Positions 1 to 7,012 of a stretch of 13,450 nucleotides of DNA are shown piece after piece; position 1 is the stretch's first letter; each line of letters starts with the position of its first letter. This DNA is from Parietichytrium sp. I65-24A (Eukaryota; Sar; Bigyra; Thraustochytrida; Thraustochytriidae): contig BLSF01000012.1 of NCBI GenBank assembly GCA_012862575.1, positions 684,001 to 697,450 of the forward strand. The letters are read 5' to 3'. The notes under the pieces are model-generated. The model was not told where the DNA came from and ran no database searches. It worked only from the letters and a program-made list of their open reading frames with translations. Both the position numbers and the translations under genes were made by a program.

Positions 1-51
1 TGTATAGTGTATAGTTGTTTATCGTTTCCGTTCACGGTTCAGGGTTCAAGT
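1..51. repeat. Short heptanucleotide repeats at the window's left edge
   Basis: Two neighbouring seven-base repeats are seen directly. TGTATAG occurs twice at 1-14. TTCACGG, TTCAGGG and TTCAAGT follow in register at 31-51. They lie in non-coding DNA upstream of the first gene. Their unit sequences are unrelated, but both have a period of seven, as do several other repeats in this window. No function is inferred. Confidence 0.7.
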
Positions 52-134
52 TAGAGTCAAAGTCTGTGCAAAAGCTTTTTCTTTTTGGTTGGGTTTCGAG
101 AAGATTTGTTTTGTTTTTTATTAACTCCTCTTAT

Positions 135-230
135 AGATTGCAGATTGCAGAGTCAGGAATCGTAGATTGTAAAATTGTAGATTGTAGATTTAGAGACTGT
201 AGTTTCAGAAATCGTAGAGTTAGAAATTGT
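135..230. repeat. Degenerate AGATTGY heptamer repeat
   Basis: AGATTGC occurs in tandem at 135-141 and 142-148. AGATTGT recurs at 164-170 and 179-185. Looser variants such as ATCGTAG and ACTGTAG continue to about 230. The stretch is AT-rich and low in complexity. The short open frames through it are repeat-driven (runs such as IVDCKIVDCRF) and are not credible genes. Confidence 0.6.
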
Positions 231-239
231 TGAATTTTG

Positions 240-799
240 ATCGAAAGGAGAACGGACTGCGGGAGGGAGATCATCGCCTGCGTGGAGGAAAACGATCAAC
301 AAGGATCGAGAAGGACGAAAAGAAAAAGGAAGGGATGCAAGAAAATGGAAAGGAATAACAACACACAAAGGAACTAACAAAGAAGGGAAGAAGAAAAGGA
401 GAAGAGGAGACTGGCCGTTTCCAATAGCTCTTCGGAGATGTTGGACATAGTCTGCTCGTGGCAGAGCAGTCCGTACGTCTCAGTGAGCGAAGAAAGCTTT
501 GCACGAGCGAGCCAGTTCAATACCAAGATACCAAACGACTGATACTGACACTGAGGCTTGCGATGACAACTGTGTGGGTGGAGAGCCCAGGGCCAAAGGT
601 TTGGAAAAACATACTCCAATTCCAAATTCAGAAACGCTCAGGCTTAAGACGAAGGCAACCTTGGTATGTTGCGTGCAGAAAGATACCAACATCGAAGAAA
701 ACTTGTCCAGCAAAACCCAAACCGGATCAGAGACCGCAGCAGTTCCCAAACCAATTGAACAGTCTGCCAAAGTGTGCAAGCAAGCAAGAATAAACCACG
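240..799 (+). promoter_or_regulatory. Presumed promoter/5' leader of the first secreted gene
   Basis: This 560-base stretch has no convincing gene. Its first part (about 240-415) is strongly purine-rich on the + strand, made mostly of GAAGGA, GAAAAAG and AGAAGAAAAGG-type runs. The rest is ordinary mixed sequence up to the start codon at 800. Two overlapping open frames (458-793 and 499-969) have no domain features; the second overlaps the signal-peptide region of the real gene. Purine-rich tracts also precede the second gene and the possible third start, so they may be a leader or core-promoter feature. No TATA box or initiator could be assigned, and the transcription start is unknown. Confidence 0.4.
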
Positions 800-3700
800 A
801 TGAGAGCTCGCCAGATCATTACTGCATTGGCAGTAGCTGGCAGCTTGGCGCCTGGCGCCAACGCCGCAAGCCCATTTCAGCTCGGGTGCTCGGACACCGC
901 GACCGAAGTGGCCCAACCCAACAATTACTGTGCAGCTTCGGGTCTATTTACGAAGAGAGTACAAACTGACGAATGCTGCAGCGACATCAGCTCTGCGTCT
1001 GGCTGCCGAGCCATCGAGGCCAAGAAAGCATTCTGTAGCAGCGACGGCTGTGGCCTGACTTCGAACGAAGAACTCAGCATCCTCTTGGACTTCACCGCGC
1101 AAGAGACTGGGAGCGCCTGCTGTACCAGCGAAGAGTCCGTTCAGTCTTGCGGGGTTCTTGCGGACTATGGACTACAAACCGAGTGCCAGCGCGGGGTTTC
1201 AGTGCAGTATTTCGACGACTGTGATGGTAGTGGGGTGTGGAAAGAGGCGTTTTTCGTTCCCGCTTCGATGCCTCCTTGTGATGGCAAGATCACCATCTCT
1301 GGCTCGAGCCAATACGCCGCTCTCTTCAAACACAAAATTCGCTTTTCGCAGTGTAGCCTCGCTGCCTCTTGCTCAGGTGCTAGTGTTTGCTCAAGTGTTC
1401 CAGCCTTCTCGGTGTCTTTCTCGTTTGATCAGGAAGGAAAACCAGAAAACTGCGAGTCGGACCAGAAAACTTGCGAGGAGCAAGAGGTTATCGTCGACCC
1501 GGTACACTCGGAAAGCGGGTGGAGCTCCTTCGTCCAATATGTGATCGACGACGAACGAACTGGGTATGCAGCTATGGACAAGAATGGGCTTGTAGTATTT
1601 TCGGAGTCGTCCAAGTCCACGTCCAAATTTGAGATGAAAGGCCGCAAAGCGCACAAACCGTACAACGGTGACGCTGGGTTGCTCTGCGCAGGAAACCTCA
1701 CGATTGGCGAGATATCGCTTCCGTATGTTGCCTCAGTTCGCCAAGGGAAGGTCGGCAAAGCGACTGGAAAGTACTTTCACCTGTGGGATTTGCGTCGCTA
1801 TGCGCCACTCGAAAACACCAAAGCAGGGGCAGAGTTTGACGCATCTTTCGAGGTGGAATCTGTCGTGTGTACGGGGAACTCGATCATGATCGGAGGTGTG
1901 TCCAACGGCGAGCCTGTCACTCAATTCATAGACTTGAAGCACAACCCAGAGGATGAAACAAATAGCGATAACCGACGCATTCTCACCGCCTGTAGCAGCA
2001 AGTCGACCTCCAGTACCTGCGAGGCGGTACAGAATTGTGAGTGGACTGGCAGTTCATGTGCAACCATCACCTGCAGCTCTTACACCTCCAAGAGCACTTG
2101 CGAGGCCCACGCTGCCTGTGTTTGGCCGACGACGGGCACAACAACCTGTATCGCGGCCTACAGCGCGTTCGAATCGAGGACGTGCGGGTCCCTGTCTGGT
2201 TCCGTTCCGCAACTGCTCGGTGAAGGACACCTGCTTACCATCAATCCGGGATCAAGCACCATCTACCCTTTTGTCAAATCTTCTGGTTCGGGCGGAAGCT
2301 ATTGCGACTGGACCTGGACAGCAGGAAGCAGCTACACTCTCAGTGGAGTAACACTATCGTCAATTCGTGTGAACAGTATGTATCGCGGCACGTCGAGTGT
2401 ATCTTCAGCCAAAGTGATGGTGGTGCGGACTGCAAGTTCCAAGTACTACTTTGACGCGTACGACTTCTCGTTCAGTGGCTCCACGTTGAGCACGTCGTCC
2501 GCATATTCCAATGTTCGCCCATCGCTGAGCACATCATACAACATGCTTACGTATGACTTTCTGTACGACGTGTATGCCTACGTCTACCATGTCGCCATTG
2601 GATGTGACTCCCTTCTGCCAAACGGTTATCATGTCGCGTATCACACGTCATGGTCAGGCGCTCAAACCATTACAAGCCTTTCGTCTTCGACAGTTGCCAC
2701 CGTTCTGTATCTCTACTATAGCGCCTCCCAAGCTATATTGTACTTGGCTGGAACGTACACTGCCAGCAGGCGTCGAGCTCTTGACAGCCAGAGCGAGGCG
2801 GAGCTTTCCGACTTTGAGCCTGGGTACATCCTCACCGCTGGACCAAGCTCTCTAGAGTCCACGACATTCAGGCTCCCTTGGAAGTCCGAAGAGTGTGCTT
2901 TCGCCGGTGATTCAGCGGAAGCAACCTGCACTGGAAATGTGCTCTCCATGGCTGGAACGAGCGAGGAGTGCGAGTCGTCGTGCGCAGCCAAGTTTTCTCA
3001 CAGTTCGGAGCCGGAAGTCGTTTCGGCCTACATCAAGCATCCATTTGCACCCGGAAGTAGCGCTCAAGACCTCGCTGATGCGGGTGCCATCGTGTCCCTG
3101 AGCTTCAACACCGTTGAGGCGGAGCCTTGCTGTCGTTTTTGCAGCTGCTGGGGGGACCCAGAGTGCTCTGCTTTTGGCAAAGAACGCAAGGAGAAACGCA
3201 AGTGGGTCGTTTGCGACGCAAGGGACAGCACATGCAACCTAAGTCAGAGCCAGTGCGAAGCCACGACTGATCACAAGGGCCTGGGCTGTCAATGGAATGG
3301 TGCAAGTGATGCTTTGCAAAACCCTTCCGAAATTGGCTATTGGGGATCGCCTTGCCAGCCAGATTGGGAAACCTCGGGACCAGCTGGAATGACAATGTTT
3401 GAGACAGACATCGATGGCGAGACCCTTTCAGTGGGCTTGCAAATGGGTGAGCGCGGTGTCGTCGAACGTCTAATGCTCCGCCTTTCCTCCACCGACGAGT
3501 CCGCGGCGCTTGGCGTCGACTTTTTCGCCTCATCCTGCTTTGCTGGGACCAGCTTGCTGAGTGGATGGAACTACACCAACACGTACCCTTCCTATAGCTC
3601 CTCGATGTCAACTTACACAACCTCTGCCGGTTTGCAGGGCAGCTCATTTGGGCCATTTACGCTGTTGGAGAATGATGCAGCTGGAGCTTCAAACCTCAAG

Positions 3701-4669
3701 CTGTACTCGCTAAGTCTGGACCATGGTTCCGATCGGTCGCTGTCCTTCGCAATCAGCTGCGCAAAGGCAATGCTCGACGACGGCAGCAGTGCCGGCGAGC
3801 GCCTCACAGTCTCTCTGCACGATCTCAGCGCCGAGACCATCGCTGATGACTTTGAATCTGGATTTTGTATCAGTGATAGCTTTTCCGGCCATGACCCGGT
3901 TTCCTTCGACCAGTGGGCAACGGACAACGCCATCTGGGCGCAACCAGACGTCCCACAAGAAGAGTCCGCAGAGCTTGGCCAGATATGTCAGGACCAGCCA
4001 CCGCAGGCAACGCTGATTTGCTCGGGCATCACCGGACAGTCGAGCGCAAACTGTGCTTCGGACAAACTTTTAGACCGGGCAAGCGAGTGGTGCACTCAGC
4101 AGTACCCATCGTCTGCTTCACAGCAAGCGGATTGCATGGGAAGCATTTCCGGCGACGGCTCCTCCGTGGACGTTGGAGCGTGGGTCAACGAATTCTGCGA
4201 ATCCATCTCCACATGCCTGAAAACCATGCTCGGATCGACTGTCGATGCCTGCAAAGACGACATCGTCAATGCTTTGGACGTTTACACCGCGTTTCAGCCG
4301 TTTGAGACTTGCCGCCAGCAAGCTCCGGTCATCGGCTCAGCAACATGCGCGTCCTCTGCGGCTGAGTACGTCCAATACTCCCAGCAGGTGACTGACCCGT
4401 GCCCTCAGGGAATCACCATCGAGACCTCGGAAGATGGCGCGGAGTGGGTTCCAGTTCTGTTTGTGCCGGATGCATGGCCGCCATGCAATGGTAACTTGGA
4501 GCTGTCCGCAGCGGCTTTTCCTGAGGTTTTCTATGGGTACGTGCGCTTTTCAAGGTACGAGCCAGACTTTGCGACCTGCAAGGCTGCGAGGCCCGCTGCT
4601 GCGTGCAATGCAAGGCCATCGTACAGTATCGGATATGCTTTCACTGCCAGCGACTGCCTCGCCGCTTAA
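800..4669 (+). CDS. Large secreted Cys-rich modular protein, paralogue 1 (P1)
   Basis: An uninterrupted 1289-codon frame, apparently intronless, ending in TAA. The ATG has A at -3, and the protein begins with a classical signal peptide (basic MRARQ, hydrophobic IITALAVAGSLA, likely cleavage after ANA at residue 22). The order of parts follows. A Cys head spans 30-108. A terminal-type module spans about 117-210 (GVSVQYFD...FFVPASMPPC...IRFSQC). A beta-rich, possibly propeller-like region spans 240-390, containing HLWDL and VESVVCTGN. Two PSI-like knots span 398-450 (C-x-W and CVW cores). A Ser/Tyr-rich beta region spans 453-655. A complete unit 2 spans 699-1286: CSCWGDPEC at 781-789, WGSPC at 848-852, GFC at 1021-1023, helical Cys module 1063-1171, terminal module 1201-1286. 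Basic sites are RR at 392-393 and RRR at 657-659. Sequons are at N299, N813 and N924. There is no transmembrane or GPI-like tail, so it is probably extracellular. Unit 1 lacks the GDP and helical modules present in its neighbour. No known family is recognised as a whole; a matrix, surface or adhesion role is a guess. Confidence 0.93.
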   Translation: MRARQIITALAVAGSLAPGANAASPFQLGCSDTATEVAQPNNYCAASGLFTKRVQTDECCSDISSASGCRAIEAKKAFCSSDGCGLTSNEELSILLDFTAQETGSACCTSEESVQSCGVLADYGLQTECQRGVSVQYFDDCDGSGVWKEAFFVPASMPPCDGKITISGSSQYAALFKHKIRFSQCSLAASCSGASVCSSVPAFSVSFSFDQEGKPENCESDQKTCEEQEVIVDPVHSESGWSSFVQYVIDDERTGYAAMDKNGLVVFSESSKSTSKFEMKGRKAHKPYNGDAGLLCAGNLTIGEISLPYVASVRQGKVGKATGKYFHLWDLRRYAPLENTKAGAEFDASFEVESVVCTGNSIMIGGVSNGEPVTQFIDLKHNPEDETNSDNRRILTACSSKSTSSTCEAVQNCEWTGSSCATITCSSYTSKSTCEAHAACVWPTTGTTTCIAAYSAFESRTCGSLSGSVPQLLGEGHLLTINPGSSTIYPFVKSSGSGGSYCDWTWTAGSSYTLSGVTLSSIRVNSMYRGTSSVSSAKVMVVRTASSKYYFDAYDFSFSGSTLSTSSAYSNVRPSLSTSYNMLTYDFLYDVYAYVYHVAIGCDSLLPNGYHVAYHTSWSGAQTITSLSSSTVATVLYLYYSASQAILYLAGTYTASRRRALDSQSEAELSDFEPGYILTAGPSSLESTTFRLPWKSEECAFAGDSAEATCTGNVLSMAGTSEECESSCAAKFSHSSEPEVVSAYIKHPFAPGSSAQDLADAGAIVSLSFNTVEAEPCCRFCSCWGDPECSAFGKERKEKRKWVVCDARDSTCNLSQSQCEATTDHKGLGCQWNGASDALQNPSEIGYWGSPCQPDWETSGPAGMTMFETDIDGETLSVGLQMGERGVVERLMLRLSSTDESAALGVDFFASSCFAGTSLLSGWNYTNTYPSYSSSMSTYTTSAGLQGSSFGPFTLLENDAAGASNLKLYSLSLDHGSDRSLSFAISCAKAMLDDGSSAGERLTVSLHDLSAETIADDFESGFCISDSFSGHDPVSFDQWATDNAIWAQPDVPQEESAELGQICQDQPPQATLICSGITGQSSANCASDKLLDRASEWCTQQYPSSASQQADCMGSISGDGSSVDVGAWVNEFCESISTCLKTMLGSTVDACKDDIVNALDVYTAFQPFETCRQQAPVIGSATCASSAAEYVQYSQQVTDPCPQGITIETSEDGAEWVPVLFVPDAWPPCNGNLELSAAAFPEVFYGYVRFSRYEPDFATCKAARPAAACNARPSYSIGYAFTASDCLAA
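887..1453 (+). repeat. P1 unit 1, internally shortened (residues 30-218)
   Basis: This is the amino-terminal copy of the extracellular unit. Its nine head cysteines (30, 44, 59, 60, 69, 79, 84, 107, 108) have exactly the spacing of residues 52-130 of the second protein. The CysCys at 107-108 corresponds to the first two cysteines of a GDP module that is otherwise absent. The sequence then passes straight into the nine residues before C117 and the terminal module, where the other paralogue has 400 more residues. The frame is kept across the junction at about 1121-1123. Confidence 0.8.
1991..2149 (+). other. Two PSI-like cysteine knots in P1 (residues 398-450)
   Basis: Two short repeats share the spacing C-x(8)-C-x(5)-C-x-W-x(n)-C. 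The first runs from C398 with W415 and ends at C420. The second runs from C425 with CVW at 440-442 and ends at C450. This resembles plexin-semaphorin-integrin (PSI) type and related small protist Cys repeats, which usually act as spacers between extracellular domains. The matching region in P2 is residues 880-934. Assignment to PSI proper is inference from spacing; no profile was run. Confidence 0.55.
2894..4657 (+). repeat. P1 unit 2, complete (residues 699-1286)
   Basis: A full copy of the extracellular unit. The Cys head has CESSC at 724-728. The GDP module follows (CCRFCSC then WGDPEC, WVVCDAR at 802-808, a C-x-W knot near 819-832, WGSPC, QMGERGV at 881-887). A beta-rich stretch leads to GFC at 1021-1023. 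The helical Cys module includes WC at 1097-1098 and C1133/C1139. The terminal module ends in a YAFTASDC-type beta strand. It aligns along its length with residues 1194-1778 of the second protein, including a conserved glycosylation position (GWN at 922-924 against 1426-1428). Confidence 0.8.
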
Positions 4670-5410
4670 TCTAAGAGGTCTCGAACCACTTTTTATCGAT
4701 GTAAAACAGTTCATTTATCTCCATCCTTATTCTCTTCCTGGTTTTTCTTCTCCACATTCTTTTTTTTCAACACTGAAACGAAACGCAGACAACAAAGAGC
4801 GCCAGTGATTGATGATTGATGAACACGTGGCCAGCAACTTGAAAGCGCAGCTGGACTTGTTCGAGGACTGGAACTTGAAATATTCAACTGGTGAACTTTA
4901 CATACACTTTATATTTTCCAATATCATTTCATATTTTAGCCTCTTTAAGACTACTACAGGGACGACTAGCGATGCATAGCGGTGGAACTGATTACTCTCT
5001 GTAAGAGTGTGTACGCTCGCACTGAACACCACTGAACGCATGGAGAAAGAAAGATACCAGCCTAAGCCTCGCGTATACTTGAAACTGTGCAGTCGCGCGA
5101 ATTGGTGCTGAACTATCTATTCGAGCTCAGATCCGCGCGACACGCGATACCCGACTCTTGCAATCTGTCGCTCTTTCGCAATGTTCATTTCACCTAATCC
5201 TTTTTTCTTTGCCCACCAGCCAGGCACAAATATCCATGTACAACGAAATACCCAAGTACGAACACTACTAGTACACTTGCATTATACCATCCATGGATAA
5301 CATTCCCTATAGATGATACCCTTCGAAAACGCGTCAACCGCGAAAGCAAGCAATGTGGCGAATCCTATAGTATCTGTTGATACAAGGGTAGTGAGGGCGA
5401 GGCTCACTCG
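4670..5410. other. Intergenic region, first part: nothing recognisable
   Basis: This begins as the presumed 3' UTR of the first gene. TGTAA at 4700-4704, about 30 bases after the stop, could be a polyadenylation signal in an alga-like system, but that is speculative. TGATTGA is repeated twice at 4806-4819. A T-rich stretch lies at 4740-4770. No credible coding frame, tRNA or other RNA gene was seen. Confidence 0.5.
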
Positions 5411-5420
5411 GTGGCGAAAC

Positions 5421-5466
5421 TCTTTCTCTTTCTTTTCTCTCTTTGGAAGGAAAGAAAGGAAAGAAA
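5421..5466. repeat. Polypyrimidine/polypurine imperfect inverted repeat
   Basis: A run of only C and T at 5421-5444 is followed at once by a run almost entirely of A and G at 5445-5466. The purine half is built of GGAAAGAAA blocks and can pair imperfectly with the CTTTCTTTT-type pyrimidine half. The result would be a long A/T- and G/C-paired hairpin with almost no loop. Such junctions can extrude as cruciforms. No function is assigned. Confidence 0.5.
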
Positions 5467-6300
5467 CTCTCTCTTTTTTGGAAGTCTGTTCCTCTGAACA
5501 GAGAACCAGTCAGTTCATCACTGCCAATCACTGAGTCAGATCCTACAGAAACCGATAAGGGTGATTTTCAAAAATTCAAAATACTTTATCACTCTCAAAG
5601 TCAGAATAGGATGACGTTGGAAAGAGACGGCCCATGTTATAGTTTACGGTATTTATCCTTATGGAGGGCCGACTCGGTGTGCACCCCTCGGCCACTCGAC
5701 TCAGAATGAGAAGCTGTCTTATTGAACCTTTAATACGGTACTAATGTTCAGTGACGAAAGAAAGCCAACACGGGAAGAAGAACACTGGAGTGGTATGGCC
5801 ACTAGTGTGTAGTTAGCTTCTCGAGTAGAGAAAGTGGAGAATCGGCACCGCAAAATGAGTAGTGTGGTGAAAAGTGTGAGGGAGAAGAGATGGCTACTGT
5901 TCATTCATAGCAGTCTCAGAACAACTTCCACTACTTCCTCTCCGACGATGAGTCCAATTTTAAAAGAGTCCCCTCCCCCAATGGCGCGTTGCTCACTCTC
6001 AAAAGCGCCACTCCGTTTTGCCAGCACCCCTAGCAGAGAGTTAAACCACGCGCCAAGATCCGCACGTCCGCCCCTGTGCTTCTCGCCCGCGTCTCTTAAC
6101 CCCGCCGCACATGCATCCCTTTGACTCCTTTGACTTAGTAGATTTGAGTCATCCTTCCTTTCCACCTTCTGTCTTACCGGTACTCACTGTCAGTACTACA
6201 TGTTTGTTAAATTGAAGAAATCACACTGCCACAGCACACACGCCTTGAAGCCTTACCCAACAGCCTAACCGAGAGTACGGAGAGCGTGGAGAGCACGAAA
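5467..6300. other. Intergenic region, second part: no gene supported
   Basis: About 830 bases without a credible gene. An open frame at 5834-6124 (+, 96 codons) has Ser/Pro-rich composition with no signal peptide, domain or paralogue, and frames opposite it are equally open. A short GC-rich inverted repeat (GGCCGA with TCGGCC) lies near 5667-5693 but is too small to call a structure. Nothing here looks like a transposon, tRNA, snRNA or rRNA. Confidence 0.5.
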
Positions 6301-6315
6301 AAGGAAGAGAGGGGA

Positions 6316-6364
6316 GAGCAGAGATGAGCAGAGATTGAGATTGAGAGAGAGAGAGAGAGAGAGA
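6316..6364. repeat. GAGCAGAGAT doublet followed by (GA)11
   Basis: A ten-base unit, GAGCAGAGAT, occurs twice in tandem at 6316-6335. After a short TGAGAT link, an uninterrupted GA dinucleotide run occupies 6343-6364. It begins the purine-rich block upstream of the second gene. GA/CT microsatellites are common in eukaryotic promoters and 5' leaders, but no factor is implied. Confidence 0.75.
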
Positions 6365-6386
6365 AGAGATTGGAAGAGGAATGAGT

Positions 6387-6551
6387 GACAAGAGACAAAA
6401 GACAAAAGACATGAAACAGACCCGCAATCCAGCTCAGTAGAAGACACAAGACAGACAAAAGACACAAGACACAAGTGAGAGGAAACAAGAAACAAGAAAC
6501 AAGAAACAAGAAACAAGAAACGAGAAACAAGAGAGAAGAGAGAAGAGAAAA
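6387..6551. repeat. Heptamer-phased purine-rich array, drifting consensus GANANAA
   Basis: Seven-base units are visible almost throughout. First come GACAAGA, GACAAAA twice and GACATGA (6387-6414). After a 28-base non-repeat gap, GACACAA and GACAAAA-type units resume at 6443. From 6461 thirteen units run in unbroken register: GACACAA twice, GTGAGAG, GAAACAA five times, GAAACGA, GAAACAA, GAGAGAA twice and GAGAAAA. The unit sequence changes while the period stays at seven. The open frames on the minus strand (runs of VSCFLFL) are products of the repeat and were not called as genes. Confidence 0.85.
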
Positions 6552-6687
6552 GTGGCCGACGCTCATTCCCTCTCTCGCGCGTGCTCTAGCTACTATCAAA
6601 ACAAAGAGAAACAAGAACAAGACACACACAACATACAGCATTCACGCACTTATACGCGCATTACGCAGACAGAGACAGAGACACAGC

Positions 6688-6710
6688 GAGAGAGAGAGAG
6701 CGAGAGGAGT
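6688..6710. repeat. Second GA microsatellite
   Basis: A GA run of about 13 bases at 6688-6700 continues as CGAGAGGAG. It follows AGACAG-type repeats at 6666-6683. It is part of the purine-rich stretch between the heptamer array and the second gene. Confidence 0.65.
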
Positions 6711-6754
6711 AGGAAACTAGCTCCCTGAACGCGCTCCTCCGTCAGTTTTTGGTC

Positions 6755-6808
6755 CTCTGTACACTCTGTATACTCTGTATCCTCTGTACCAGTGCAGACA
6801 GTGCAGAC
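6755..6808. repeat. Two adjoining nine-base repeats
   Basis: CTCTGTANN occurs four times in register at 6755-6790, with the last two bases varying (CA, TA, TC, CC). AGTGCAGAC then occurs twice at 6791-6808. Both have a period of nine and abut exactly. A T10 run follows at about 6813-6822. The region is about 200-260 bases upstream of the second gene's start codon. Confidence 0.75.
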
Positions 6809-6905
6809 CGCCTTTTTTTTTTCGTTGAGTGGAAAATCCATCTTGGGCACGCGAGCCGCGAATAGGGCAGCACCAGACTTGTTATCTCGAGATTGCCTGT
6901 TGTCG

Positions 6906-6950
6906 GAGAGAGCAAGCAAGAAAGAAAGAAAGAAAGCAGGAAAGAAAGAA
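6906..6950. repeat. GAAA-type microsatellite near the second start codon
   Basis: Several GAAA units and interrupted variants (AAGCAAG, CAGGAAAG) make a purine-only or nearly purine-only tract that ends about 60 bases before the start codon at 7013. It probably lies in the 5' leader of the second gene. Confidence 0.65.
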
Positions 6951-7012
6951 GGCAAGTCTGGCTCAGATTGGCGCGGGAATCTATTTCTTTATCTCTCAAT
7001 TCGCGGTGAGAG

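Noticed and set aside
499-969. 156-codon open frame overlapping the start of P1 in another frame
   Set aside because: It has no signal peptide, domain or repeat of the paralogues. It overlaps a well-supported signal peptide in the real frame. Its length is explained by a codon-rich overlap with a long gene.
4677-4687. Minus-strand GGTTCGAGACC resembling a tRNA B box
   Set aside because: The T stem would have a mismatch. No A box, anticodon arm or matching acceptor stem can be found at the right distance on the minus strand, and the acceptor side runs into the end of the first gene.
5667-5693. GGCCGA/TCGGCC inverted repeat as a terminator or RNA structure
   Set aside because: Six pairs around a 15-base loop is within chance for this length, with no T-run or other supporting feature.
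5834-6124. 96-codon plus-strand open frame in the intergenic region
   Set aside because: Ser/Pro-rich composition with no recognisable feature. The opposite strand is equally open over the same stretch and no paralogue is seen.
6207-6641. 144-codon minus-strand hydrophobic open frame with VSCFLFL-like repeats, resembling a membrane protein
   Set aside because: It is the reverse complement of the GA and heptamer repeats. All three minus frames give similar hydrophobic strings, as expected for a repeat without stops.
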